DNA of 64,000 bases from Prevotella sp. (lineage in GTDB: Bacteria; Bacteroidota; Bacteroidia; Bacteroidales; Dysgonomonadaceae). This document shows, piece by piece, positions 1-8,331 of the stretch. A program made the translations under genes and the position numbers. The stretch spans positions 121,700-185,699 of the forward strand of contig JAITVV010000081.1 of assembly GCA_031285625.1 (NCBI GenBank). Direction: 5' to 3'. Below the pieces are notes generated by a model. It did no database searches. It had not been told where the DNA came from and saw only the letters and a program-made list of their open reading frames with translations. Every line of letters starts with the position of its first letter. Position 1 is the stretch's first letter.

Positions 1-1476
1 ACGGGAATGTATGGATACGGGTATCTCATTAAGCCATTTTATTCCGATTTTATCCTGATTCCTTATGCTGCATTAGGTAATGTAACGAGCAAGGAGTTTG
101 CATATATATTCCTTCTGTTTTCGATGACTATTCTGTGTGGAATATTTATGTATATTACGGTCAACAAAGTCTATAAGAGTTCTTATGCAGCAGCAATAAG
201 CGCATTATTATATACTTTTGCCCTATACCGGTTACTGGATGTTTACCACCGGGCTGCACTTGGCGAAGCTTTATCTTTCACATTTTTACCTATCGTTTTT
301 CTTGGCTTACACTACATAATCAAAGGCGATTACAGGAAATGGTATATTATAACAATCGGGTTTTCTCTAATGATCCTGACCCATGTTCTTTCCTCTGTGT
401 TACTTTTTATTACTGTTATTATCATACTACCTATTTCATATAAAGATTTACTGAAAGAACCTAAACGGATTTATTATCTAATATTAGCAGGTTTTGTAAC
501 ATTCATTATTGCAGGTTATTATATATTTCCATTTTTGGAGCAGATACTCTCAAATACGTTTTATTTCCAGAAATTCAAGACATCTCCATATACTTTTAGC
601 CTGAGTAGGCTAGGAATACCGGAAATATTAAGGGATATGGCAGATGGATTCGCTCTTATAAAAGGAGGATCCAAAACAGGATTATTACTTATATTACCTG
701 TATTATTGCGTTTCTTCATTAAAAAAAGTGATAAGACAAAGTACCTGAAAAGTGTTGATATCGGTGTCATTATCGGACTACTCTATATACTGATGACATC
801 AACATTGATACCATGGGATAGAATACCTTTGGCGTACATGAGCTTTATTCAGTTTACATGGCGATTATATGAGTTTGTGTGTTATTTCTTTGCTGTGGCA
901 GGAGGATATTACCTTTACTTACTATGTAAAAGCAACAAAAGTAAAATTATAGCCTTTTCGTCCCTCGTAATATTAACATCTCTTGTAATCATAATCGATG
1001 CTAAGAATTACAAGGAAATGAAGCTACCAGCCCGCTCAGATAAAAATCTGAATGAAGAGAATCATTATGTAAAAGCGGGAATGGAATATGTTCCTGCCCG
1101 AACACCACTTCCAGATCCGTTTGTATTGGAACGGAAAGATAGTGTACTCTACCAACAAAATGAAACTGTTATTTCTGATTTTAAGAGAAATAAAAATATA
1201 GTGGAATTTACAGTCACTACTCATCAGCCAGATAGCCTGGAACTACCTCTGATCTATTATAAAGGATATTCTGCAATCCTCGATGGAAAAGACATACCAG
1301 TGACACAAAGTAGCCATGGGCTTGTGCAGGTACCTGCTGGCCAATCGGGTAGGGTAGAGGCCTGCTATAAAGGAACTTTAATACAAAAGCTCAGTTTTTG
1401 TACAACTATTCTAAGTATATTTGCGTTATGTGGATATATATTCGTTCAAAACAGAAAGAGAAAACATCTTAAATAA
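1..1476 (+). CDS. Polytopic membrane protein, N-terminus cut by window edge
   Basis: The reading frame is open from base 1, so the ATG at position 7 is probably internal and the true start lies outside the window. The visible 491 codons encode about ten hydrophobic segments, then a soluble region at about residues 345-455, then a final membrane helix and a basic tail. The layout and the GYGYLIKPFY stretch near the visible start resemble large polytopic membrane proteins of the 6-pyruvoyl-tetrahydropterin-synthase-related/YfhO type, which look like GT-C glycosyltransferases with a missing first loop here. A role in transferring sugars onto envelope polymers is an inference; substrate unknown. 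A small membrane protein and a DedA-like protein follow closely on the same strand. Confidence 0.6.
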   Translation, partial: TGMYGYGYLIKPFYSDFILIPYAALGNVTSKEFAYIFLLFSMTILCGIFMYITVNKVYKSSYAAAISALLYTFALYRLLDVYHRAALGEALSFTFLPIVFLGLHYIIKGDYRKWYIITIGFSLMILTHVLSSVLLFITVIIILPISYKDLLKEPKRIYYLILAGFVTFIIAGYYIFPFLEQILSNTFYFQKFKTSPYTFSLSRLGIPEILRDMADGFALIKGGSKTGLLLILPVLLRFFIKKSDKTKYLKSVDIGVIIGLLYILMTSTLIPWDRIPLAYMSFIQFTWRLYEFVCYFFAVAGGYYLYLLCKSNKSKIIAFSSLVILTSLVIIIDAKNYKEMKLPARSDKNLNEENHYVKAGMEYVPARTPLPDPFVLERKDSVLYQQNETVISDFKRNKNIVEFTVTTHQPDSLELPLIYYKGYSAILDGKDIPVTQSSHGLVQVPAGQSGRVEACYKGTLIQKLSFCTTILSIFALCGYIFVQNRKRKHLK

Positions 1477-1482
1477 TTTAAT

Positions 1483-1698
1483 ATGCGCCATTTCACCAAT
1501 ATTGACTTTTTATACCCCGTTTTTATGCTGATTTTCGGTATTGTGATGATAATCAGTCCCCGTTCTTTGATGCGAAAGGCAAAATACGATGAAGAAAGCC
1601 TGAAAACAGAATCGTGGGTAAAAAAACTCGGAATAGCCCTATGTGTATTTGCTGTAGGTTTTGCAATCTATATCTATTACAAGCTGAATAATGCTTGA
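1483..1698 (+). CDS. Small two-helix membrane protein, unknown
   Basis: This 71-residue protein has two predicted membrane helices (about residues 9-25 and 47-66) joined by a charged loop containing SPRSLMRKAKYDEESLKTES. I do not recognise the family. It begins 6 bases after the preceding stop and its 3' end overlaps the start of the DedA-like gene by 8 bases, so the three genes are probably co-transcribed and translationally coupled. Length, hydrophobic pattern and tight spacing support a real gene; function cannot be assigned. Confidence 0.6.
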   Translation: MRHFTNIDFLYPVFMLIFGIVMIISPRSLMRKAKYDEESLKTESWVKKLGIALCVFAVGFAIYIYYKLNNA

Positions 1699-2134
1699 CG
1701 GATTTGTAGAATATGGCTATATAGGCCTGTTTCTGGCATCTTTTCTTGCGGCTACTATATTACCTTTGGGATCTGAGGTTGTTTTTGCAGGCTTACTTGC
1801 AGCAGGCTTAAACGGATGGACATGTGTTCTCGTTGCTTCAGTCGGGAATTGGCTTGGAGGAATGACTAACTATTATCTGGGCAGGCTCGGCAAGGTAGAA
1901 TGGATAGAAAAGTACCTGAAAGTAAAGAAAGAAAAAATAGATAAAATGCAACATTGGCTGGAAGGAAAAGGGGCTGCGATGGCCTTTTTCAGTTTTCTGC
2001 CTGTTGTAGGCGATATTATTGCACTGGCATTAGGGTATATGCGTGCTAATGTATACATTGTAAATGTTGCCATGTTTACCGGTAAATGTATCCGGTATGT
2101 ATTGATAATGTATGGGGTTAACTGGATAATTTAG
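1691..2134 (+). CDS. YqaA/DedA-like (VTT domain) membrane protein
   Basis: The 147-residue protein matches the short YqaA branch of the DedA/VTT (SNARE-associated) family. It has an early LGSEVVFAG segment, a GNWLGGMTNYYLGR glycine-rich motif with its conserved arginine, and a later FFSFLPVVGDIIALALGYMR segment in which the conserved glycine-aspartate pair is present. Family members are inner-membrane proteins linked to lipid carrier flipping and membrane homeostasis; the specific substrate here is unknown. The start overlaps the upstream small membrane gene by 8 bases. A strong hairpin terminator follows at 2160-2188. Confidence 0.8.
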   Translation: MLDGFVEYGYIGLFLASFLAATILPLGSEVVFAGLLAAGLNGWTCVLVASVGNWLGGMTNYYLGRLGKVEWIEKYLKVKKEKIDKMQHWLEGKGAAMAFFSFLPVVGDIIALALGYMRANVYIVNVAMFTGKCIRYVLIMYGVNWII

Positions 2135-2159
2135 TTCAGAATCAAGTTATAAAATAAAG

Positions 2160-2188
2160 AAGAGTATCTTTTTTAAGATACTCTTTTT
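2160..2188. terminator. Bidirectional intrinsic terminator
   Basis: An 11-bp perfect stem (AAGAGTATCTT pairing with AAGATACTCTT) closes a TTTT loop and is followed by a short T run on the plus strand. It sits between the convergent DedA-like gene and the HAD-like gene, so it can stop transcription from both sides. Confidence 0.8.
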
Positions 2189-2212
2189 CAATATATTATA
2201 TTCAATACAGAG

Positions 2213-2863
2213 TTAATCTAAAAGTTGCTTCAGCCCCTCTAAATTCGTAAAATCCGAAATTACACCATATGTATAATCTTTCAGAAAATCAGCAGGGAGC
2301 GTAGTGGATATGCCAATCACACGCATAAAAGCATAAGTAGCAGCTTTAATACCTGTAAACGCATCTTCAAATACAGCACACTCTGCGGATTGGACTCCAA
2401 GATTTGTTTTGGCAAGTACGTAGCCCATAGGATCGGGTTTACCTTTCTTTATACTATCTGATGTGATAACCGTATCGAATGTATCTGTTAATGACAATTG
2501 ATCCAATACAACCTTTACTTTGCTTGTAGGAGAACTGGTTACCAAACCTATTTTATAACCTTCATCTTTAAGATATTTGATGTACTCAAGAACTCCCGGA
2601 ATAACTATTTTCTTATAATCAATAGCCTGTTCCATTTTAGAACATGCATCCCTTATAGCTTGCTTTTCCTCAAGTGTGGAAATAGTAAAATAAAGTTCTA
2701 TTATAGAATTCAATGTCATTCCTTTAATAACAGATGAAAAATTATTCATTTTCAACTCATTATCCTGTGCTATCTTACTCCAGAATCTGTCATAGTCATG
2801 TTCTGTATCTACAACAACTCCATCTAAACCAAATAATACGGTTGTAATTTTACTTTTTGCCAT
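2213..2863 (-). CDS. HAD-superfamily protein (beta-phosphoglucomutase-like), nucleophile Asp replaced by Gly
   Basis: The 216-residue protein has the layout of HAD subfamily IA phosphatases/phosphomutases. Motif I reads VLFGLDGVVVDTE, so the position of the catalytic nucleophile (normally FDxDG) is Gly12 while the acid/base Asp14 is kept. Motif II (LVTSSPTSK), the motif III lysine (KKGKPDP) and motif IV (VFEDAFTGIKAA) all look intact, as does a helical cap at about residues 20-90. In characterised HAD enzymes the first Asp forms the phospho-aspartyl intermediate, so classic phosphatase activity is unlikely. One base change (GGT for GAT) would account for it. It may be a non-catalytic binder, an inactivated gene or a sequencing error. 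Downstream it converges on the DedA-like gene. Confidence 0.8.
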   Translation of the reverse strand: MAKSKITTVLFGLDGVVVDTEHDYDRFWSKIAQDNELKMNNFSSVIKGMTLNSIIELYFTISTLEEKQAIRDACSKMEQAIDYKKIVIPGVLEYIKYLKDEGYKIGLVTSSPTSKVKVVLDQLSLTDTFDTVITSDSIKKGKPDPMGYVLAKTNLGVQSAECAVFEDAFTGIKAATYAFMRVIGISTTLPADFLKDYTYGVISDFTNLEGLKQLLD

Positions 2864-2965
2864 TTTTTTGCTGTTATCTATTAGCTAATAATAAAGAAAC
2901 AAAGTAAGATATTTTTATTGGTATTCAGCCAGTATAAACCTTAAATTTTAGTATTTCCTGTATAT

Positions 2966-2997
2966 AAAAAACGGGAGACATTCTATAAATGCTCCCG
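2966..2997 (-). terminator. Intrinsic terminator of the M48 protease gene
   Basis: Read on the minus strand, CGGGAG pairs with CTCCCG around a partly paired A/T-rich loop and is followed by six T residues. It lies about 30 bases beyond the stop of the M48 protease gene. Confidence 0.8.
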
Positions 2998-3024
2998 CTC
3001 TATGCTTCATAAAAAGAATTGTAA

Positions 3025-3819
3025 TTATTTATATTCTTTTTTGTATTTAGCTTCTAGTTTGTCAGCTCTTTTTCCGCTTTCAGGGTGTGTAGAGAACAAT
3101 TGTTTTGCTTTGCTTTTATCAACGCCTGCATCATCCGATAGTTTTTGAATAACACGTAGAGCCGTTACCATTCCCATAGGATCTTTTCCGCTTTTCTTCA
3201 AGAATTCATATCCATAATCATCGGCTGCATATTCAGCTTTTTGAGAGAATTGTGCGCTTGCCAATGCTTCGCCAAGTTCACCTAATTGAGAATCTGTAAG
3301 TGTAGCAGCTGCATCACTTGTAGAAGCTACAGCATCTTTAAGAGCTGAAGTCAATAGCGCTTTCTTAAATGCATCTTTAGAATCTTTGTTAACTATATGT
3401 CCTACTTCGTGCCCTACGATACCAAGTATTTCATCATCTGTCAACAGTTCCATAAGGCCCGCAAAAACACGGATACTTCCATTTGCACATGCAAAAGCAT
3501 TCTGATCGATTACATAATAAGCCTGGATATCAAGCTTTACATCAGATGGCATAGTCGATTTAATCTTTTCAAGACGATCTGCTACAGCTTTCATTCCCGG
3601 ATCTGTATCTGTTGTTTTGCATACAGGATTATGAGCATCCATCCAATCGATATACTCCTGACAATAAGCAGCAATCTGATCATCGGTAAGAGTTAATGCT
3701 TTAGCAGTTTTAGTAGCAGCGTCAAGGTGTTTTTTATTGATCTTTAGTCCTCCAAGTTGTGCATTTGCCGTGAAAGAGCAAACTAAAATTAAGGTCAACG
3801 CAGTTAGTAGTTTCTTCAT
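3025..3819 (-). CDS. M48-family zinc metalloprotease, exported
   Basis: The 264-residue protein starts with a type I signal peptide (cleavage likely after ANA at residue 20). It carries the zinc motif HEVGH at residues 137-141, followed by a downstream AEYAADDYGYEFL segment whose glutamate is the usual third zinc ligand. This is the Ste24/LoiP/BepA-like M48 pattern, without the TPR domain of BepA. Such periplasmic proteases take part in outer-membrane protein and lipoprotein quality control. The mature protein is small and soluble, with no membrane helices. A GNAT gene lies about 30 bases upstream on the same strand. Confidence 0.88.
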   Translation of the reverse strand: MKKLLTALTLILVCSFTANAQLGGLKINKKHLDAATKTAKALTLTDDQIAAYCQEYIDWMDAHNPVCKTTDTDPGMKAVADRLEKIKSTMPSDVKLDIQAYYVIDQNAFACANGSIRVFAGLMELLTDDEILGIVGHEVGHIVNKDSKDAFKKALLTSALKDAVASTSDAAATLTDSQLGELGEALASAQFSQKAEYAADDYGYEFLKKSGKDPMGMVTALRVIQKLSDDAGVDKSKAKQLFSTHPESGKRADKLEAKYKKEYK

Positions 3820-3849
3820 AAAAATTGATGTTTGGTTAGTATTCTAATA

Positions 3850-4278
3850 TTAACTTTTCTCGAGATGTAATATCGGGTAGCCTTTTCCTTCTCCATCATA
3901 TTCATCACGACTTACTTCTTTGAAGCCAAAATGATAATAGAAATTCAAAGCTTGTGTATTTTGTTCATTCACATCTACCTTTCGTGCATTTAGCTTATTC
4001 ACAGCATAGTCAAGCAATACTTTCCCTATTCCTGTACCCCTGCTTTCATTATCCACAAAAAGCATTTCAATATTATCATCACTAGTACCCAAAAAGGCTT
4101 TTATAACTCCTTTGTCATTCTTATAAACATATAACGAAACATGCTCAAAATAAATAGGTATATGTGATTTATAAAATTCAAAATCTTCGTCTGATAAGAA
4201 ATCATGAGTAGCCTTTACCGCACTCTCCCAGATATCTATCAATACAGGGTAATCTTTTTTGCCAGCTGAACTAATCAT
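3850..4278 (-). CDS. GNAT N-acetyltransferase, YjaB-like
   Basis: The 142-residue protein has a single GNAT fold. The N-terminal ATHDFLSDEDFEFY segment and the C-terminal VNEQNTQALNFYYHFGFK segment closely resemble E. coli YjaB. The acetyl-CoA pyrophosphate loop is RGTGIG at about residues 86-91. The substrate of YjaB-type enzymes is not well defined. The gene lies between a fucosyltransferase-like gene and the M48 protease gene on the same strand, with gaps of about 30 bases, so co-transcription is likely. Confidence 0.85.
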   Translation of the reverse strand: MISSAGKKDYPVLIDIWESAVKATHDFLSDEDFEFYKSHIPIYFEHVSLYVYKNDKGVIKAFLGTSDDNIEMLFVDNESRGTGIGKVLLDYAVNKLNARKVDVNEQNTQALNFYYHFGFKEVSRDEYDGEGKGYPILHLEKS

Positions 4279-4306
4279 TTTGTGTAACTTTTTATATTTT
4301 TAAACT

Positions 4307-5119
4307 TCAGTCAATATCAAGTATATTTCCGTTCTCAAAGGTATTAAAAGATATAATTCTGGAAAAATCTGATACAATTAATTCTTCATCAGAAGACATT
4401 ATATATTTTACAGGTACTTCTCCATAAAATGAAGCCCATTGTGAATAGGAGCTTGGAGGGCCTATAATATATTCACATCTTGATAAGGCATACAGATCTT
4501 TAGCACCTGATGAATCAGGAATTACAAAACAGTCCAAACCTTTAAAATTTTCCGGATTTATTTTCTCATTAGAACATATAAGAAACTTTACTCCGGTTCC
4601 TAATTGCTTTTGCAGAGCATACATTTGATACCGATACTCTTCATCAGTATAATAATATATGCCATCCAACCATTCCTTATAATCTCCTCTACGGATATGA
4701 ACGCCTATAATTATATTATCTTTTTCTGATGAGAATATCTTATCTACCGGACCGGTTATATCAGACTTAAAAGAAAATATACGGCGTAACTCTTCAGCCT
4801 GGTCAACTACCATTTCAGCATTTCCCAAGCGATTTGACCAACCTTCAATAAGATTAAGGTGAAAGAGCTTAGAAAAAATATTTGGCCGTCCATTCTGTAT
4901 ATATCCACGGGATTTTATAGAAAGAAAGAATCGCTTAAGATGCTTTTTTGAAGAAAATCTTATAAGTTTATTCTTGTTCAGATTATCAAATACATCCGAA
5001 TATTCAGTAAAATTTATGACTAAAACCTTTTCTTCATATTGAAGACCATATGCTATAGAAGGTAATAAAGACCATATTCTATTACATAATTGTCCTGGCG
5101 AGTCATAATTTATTATCAT
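4307..5119 (-). CDS. Alpha-1,2-fucosyltransferase-like protein (GT11-like)
   Basis: The 270-residue protein contains GVHIRRGDYKEW at about residues 150-161, the HxRRxD signature of GDP-fucose-dependent alpha-1,2- and alpha-1,6-fucosyltransferases. Downstream are LICSNEKINPENF and a LYALSRCEYIIGPPSSYSQWASFY stretch typical of the nucleotide-sugar-binding C-terminal half of GT11. There is no signal peptide, so it should act in the cytoplasm or at the inner membrane, probably on a surface polysaccharide. It is not in a visible polysaccharide cluster, so the acceptor is unknown. Confidence 0.7.
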   Translation of the reverse strand: MIINYDSPGQLCNRIWSLLPSIAYGLQYEEKVLVINFTEYSDVFDNLNKNKLIRFSSKKHLKRFFLSIKSRGYIQNGRPNIFSKLFHLNLIEGWSNRLGNAEMVVDQAEELRRIFSFKSDITGPVDKIFSSEKDNIIIGVHIRRGDYKEWLDGIYYYTDEEYRYQMYALQKQLGTGVKFLICSNEKINPENFKGLDCFVIPDSSGAKDLYALSRCEYIIGPPSSYSQWASFYGEVPVKYIMSSDEELIVSDFSRIISFNTFENGNILDID

Positions 5120-5171
5120 ATTAAATAGTGGAAGATGATATGCAAATGTAGATAATTTATAACAGAATCAA

Positions 5172-6275
5172 TTATACATTAAATCTAAAATGCATGATAT
5201 CTCCATCCTGTACTATGTATTCTTTGCCTTCTACATTCATTTTTCCGGCTTCTTTTACAGCTGCCTCTGAACCCAGAGAGATAAAATCATTGTACTTAAT
5301 TACTTCTGCACGAATAAATCCTTTCTCAAAATCGGTATGTATCACACCTGCACATTGAGGAGCTTTCCATCCGGCATTGAATGTCCATGCACGTACTTCT
5401 TGAACACCTGCAGTAAAATAAGTTTGTAAACCTAGAAGCTTATATGCAGATTTGATCAAGCGAGCAACACCCGATTCAGTAAGTCCCAACTCTTCAAGAA
5501 ACATCTGGCGTTCTTCATATGACTCAAATTCTGCAATTTCAGATTCTATTTTAGCAGCTACCACTAAAATTTCAGCATCTTCATCTTTTACAGATTCACG
5601 AACCTGCTCTACATATTTATTACCGGATACAGCACTAGCCTCATCCACATTACATACATAAAGCACAGGTTTATATGTTAATAAGTAAACTTCTTTTGCA
5701 ATTTTTTCATCCTCTTTATTGTCAAATTTAACAGTTCTGGCTGATTTGCCCTGTTCAAGTGCTTCTCTAAACTGTACTAATACATCATAAGCACGCTTTG
5801 CATCTTTATCACCACCTGTTTTTGCTTGTTTTTCAACCTTTTGAATACGTGATTGTATTGTTTCCAGATCTTTCAATTGAAGCTCTATATCTATAATTTC
5901 TTTATCACGTACCGGATTAACACTACCATCAACATGGGTAATATTATCGTCATCAAAACATCTTAACACATGAAGAATAGCATCTGTTTCACGAATATTA
6001 GCAAGGAATTTATTTCCTAAGCCTTCACCCTTACTGGCACCTTTAACAAGGCCTGCAATATCTACTATTTCAACTGTAGTAGGTACAATACGATTCGGTT
6101 TAACTAATTCTGCAAGTTTATTTAACCTTTCGTCAGGAACAGTTATTACTCCAACATTAGGTTCTATAGTACAAAAAGGAAAGTTCGCCGATTGTGCCTT
6201 AGCGTTTGATAAACAGTTAAAAAGAGTAGACTTTCCTACATTTGGAAGTCCCACAATACCACATTGTAATGCCAT
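5172..6275 (-). CDS. ychF: YchF/OLA1-family P-loop ATPase
   Basis: The 367-residue protein is a full-length YchF. It begins with the G1 loop GLPNVGKSTLFNCLSNA, then VEIVDIAGLVKGASKGEGLGN (G3) with the YchF-specific spacing, a helical insertion at about residues 130-200, and a C-terminal TGS domain ending FRFNV. Family members bind ribosomes, prefer ATP over GTP and affect stress responses and translation. The start is fixed by the conserved MALQCGIVGLPNVG N-terminus. A promoter box lies about 55 bases upstream. Confidence 0.95.
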   Translation of the reverse strand: MALQCGIVGLPNVGKSTLFNCLSNAKAQSANFPFCTIEPNVGVITVPDERLNKLAELVKPNRIVPTTVEIVDIAGLVKGASKGEGLGNKFLANIRETDAILHVLRCFDDDNITHVDGSVNPVRDKEIIDIELQLKDLETIQSRIQKVEKQAKTGGDKDAKRAYDVLVQFREALEQGKSARTVKFDNKEDEKIAKEVYLLTYKPVLYVCNVDEASAVSGNKYVEQVRESVKDEDAEILVVAAKIESEIAEFESYEERQMFLEELGLTESGVARLIKSAYKLLGLQTYFTAGVQEVRAWTFNAGWKAPQCAGVIHTDFEKGFIRAEVIKYNDFISLGSEAAVKEAGKMNVEGKEYIVQDGDIMHFRFNV

Positions 6276-6330
6276 TATTAAAGATATAATTAAATTATTG
6301 CCAGTTATTATATAACCGATATTTCGGATG

Positions 6331-6338
6331 CAAAGATA
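6331..6338 (-). promoter_or_regulatory. Promoter -7 box for ychF
   Basis: On the minus strand this reads TATCTTTG, a perfect match to the Bacteroidota -7 consensus TAnnTTTG, 55 bases before the ychF start. No clear -33 element was seen. Confidence 0.55.
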
Positions 6339-6436
6339 ATGATTCTTTTAATAACTTTTTATCCCTCAAAAAATGCTTAATTAAGATTTATATTATTTTT
6401 TTTAACGATTTAGTAGGATATCTAGTAATTAATAAA

Positions 6437-7040
6437 TATATTTGCAGGCACAGAACGACAAATAGTAGGAAATAAAAAGAAAAGTAAAAGATCAGGTTAT
6501 GCTATCTTTTTTAGAAACAAAACAATACAAAACGCATTTTTCATTTGAAAAATTATCATTCCTGTTTATTTAAGAATTAGTTCTTAAACAGTTCCTTTTT
6601 GCATTGTTTTAAATATAAATTATACGAATCAGTTCTATTTATTATCCTTTACAAAACAAACAGAGTTACAGAACATTAAAATTATATTAAACAGGGGTAC
6701 GCAGAACAATACCCATATTTTTTAAGAAAAAACAATAACACATTTTTCAGAACGTTATAAACTTAAATTTCGAGAGTAATAAATAGGACATTAATACTTC
6801 CTATCAATGAATGGTAATAATCTTTATGTTATAACCGAATAGTTGATAATCTCAAAAAAACAGATATAAAATGAGAATTGTGGCAACTGGATAAATTCCT
6901 ATCAGCCATACTATCTCTAATAAGATATAAGCGTTGCAAGTTGTGATCTTGACTTGTCTTTTGTCAATGAATAGTGGATATTTATAAAAAAAAGATTACA
7001 ACACCCCATAACCTCTTACTTGTGATAAGTAGGGGGTTAT
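6437..7040 (+). other. Gene-free AT-rich interval with orphan promoter-like box and hairpins
   Basis: No convincing coding frame is present between ychF and the SGNH gene (6276-7099). A perfect TAnnTTTG box (TATATTTG) lies at 6437-6444 on the plus strand. A bulged inverted repeat centred on TTTAAGAA/TTCTTAAA lies at 6562-6591, followed by a CCTTTTT run. A second hairpin (ATAACC and TACTT arms) lies at 7008-7040 and is followed by an A/T-rich tail. An untranslated RNA is possible but unproven; no known RNA family was recognised. Confidence 0.3.
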
Positions 7041-7046
7041 ATATTT

Positions 7047-7075
7047 TAAAATAAAAAGGCACCTGTATTGATGCC
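7047..7075 (-). terminator. Intrinsic terminator of the SGNH/barrel operon
   Basis: On the minus strand GGCATC pairs with GGTGCC (one G-U pair) around a six-base loop, followed by TTTTTATTTT. It lies 25 bases past the stop of the 7100-7789 gene. Confidence 0.8.
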
Positions 7076-7099
7076 CCTCGAAATATTAATTAATTAGTT

Positions 7100-7789
7100 T
7101 TATTTTACAACTTCATCTATAACAGACTTCGCAGTTTTTTCCATTACCATATATCCCTCAGCATTAGGATGTACTCCATCAGCACCATAGTTACCTAATA
7201 AAGCTCCGTTTTCATCCTTCAATACTGAAAAATAATCAATATAAGCAAATCCTTTAGCCTTAGCATAAGCTTCTATATTTGCATTCAAAGTAGTTATTTT
7301 ATCAACTACATTCGTTATTTCCTTTCTCCATCCATATTCTATTGCAGGAGTAACAGAAGATAAAATTACCTTGATTCCATTCGCGTCGGCTAATTCGGCC
7401 ATAGACTTTATATTATCGAGTGTAAAATCCGCATTATATTTTCCCGAGTTTTCTGCTATATCATTCGTACCTATATTGATAACTACAGCAACAGGTTTGA
7501 GATTAACCACATCCTGACGAAAACGTGATAATAACTGAGGGCTTGTCTGACCACTGATACCACGTCCGATATAATTATTAGATTTGAAAAAATCAGGATG
7601 TACATTTACCCATCCTTCAGTAATAGAATTACCTATAAATACTATCCTTTTCTCACCTTTTACAGGTGCAGGCAATGCAGCATTAGCTTCTGCATACCTA
7701 TCCAAACCAATCATTTTATTAAATTCCTGAGCTCTTGAAAACAAGCCGAAAAATGAAATAAAGGACATAATCAATACCAATTTTTTCAT
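7100..7789 (-). CDS. Secreted SGNH/GDSL hydrolase
   Basis: The 229-residue protein has a signal peptide ending near SRAQ (residue 21) and the SGNH blocks in order: block I FIGNSITEGW (catalytic Ser), block II GRGISGQTS (Gly), block III INIGTNDIAE (Asn), block V DGVHPNAEGY (Asp and His). These enzymes are esterases or lipases acting on acetylated sugars or lipids; this subgroup resembles the acylhydrolase/acetylesterase type common in gut Bacteroidales. It is the last gene of a four-gene minus-strand operon and is clearly paralogous to the 8332-9081 gene, sharing the MAELADAN segment and block layout. Predicted location is periplasmic. Confidence 0.88.
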   Translation of the reverse strand: MKKLVLIMSFISFFGLFSRAQEFNKMIGLDRYAEANAALPAPVKGEKRIVFIGNSITEGWVNVHPDFFKSNNYIGRGISGQTSPQLLSRFRQDVVNLKPVAVVINIGTNDIAENSGKYNADFTLDNIKSMAELADANGIKVILSSVTPAIEYGWRKEITNVVDKITTLNANIEAYAKAKGFAYIDYFSVLKDENGALLGNYGADGVHPNAEGYMVMEKTAKSVIDEVVK

Positions 7790-7808
7790 GAGTGTTAATC
7801 TTAATATT

Positions 7809-8330
7809 TTAAAAGTTAAACGAATATCCTACACTATAAAAAATATTATTACCATATGGTGAATAATCATCTTGTACCACATCGTACTGTATCATTGCTA
7901 TCATTCCCATAAAACGGAAACCACCACCTACAAGAACAGTAGGAATAAACTTTTCTTTTTTATCTTTACTTCCTCTGCCATATTCTACAGTTTGCCACAT
8001 ACGGCTACCTTCCGGTTGAATACTTAATACAAGAAAATCAAGAGGATAAATACGACCAAACACATTCACACTTGCATAATGCCGGCTCCATTTATAATCA
8101 TATTCCTTTTCCCTGAAATAATTATAGCCTAAACCTGCACCTGCTGTAAAATACTTTGAAAAATTATATCCTATTTGAGGAGAGATACCAATAGCAGTAT
8201 AATCGCCAAATTGCAGATTTAAATTACCTCCAAAAGTTAACCTGGAAGGATTAAAACCACTATATCCATATTGCGAATATGCAAAACCAGTAGTTAATAT
8301 AAAAGACAAGAATAAAATTAATTTTTTCAT
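7809..8330 (-). CDS. Small outer-membrane beta-barrel protein
   Basis: The 173-residue protein has a signal peptide (to about residue 19, FAYSQ). The rest is alternating hydrophobic/polar strands rich in Gly, Tyr and Phe, and it ends with the barrel-type aromatic terminus SVGYSFNF. The size fits an eight-strand OmpW/OmpX/OmpA-like barrel. It lies between two paralogous SGNH hydrolases with gaps of 19 and 1 bases, so it is surely in the same operon. Its specific role is unknown; a structural or permeability role near the hydrolases is an inference. Confidence 0.75.
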   Translation of the reverse strand: MKKLILFLSFILTTGFAYSQYGYSGFNPSRLTFGGNLNLQFGDYTAIGISPQIGYNFSKYFTAGAGLGYNYFREKEYDYKWSRHYASVNVFGRIYPLDFLVLSIQPEGSRMWQTVEYGRGSKDKKEKFIPTVLVGGGFRFMGMIAMIQYDVVQDDYSPYGNNIFYSVGYSFNF

Positions 8331-8331
8331 A

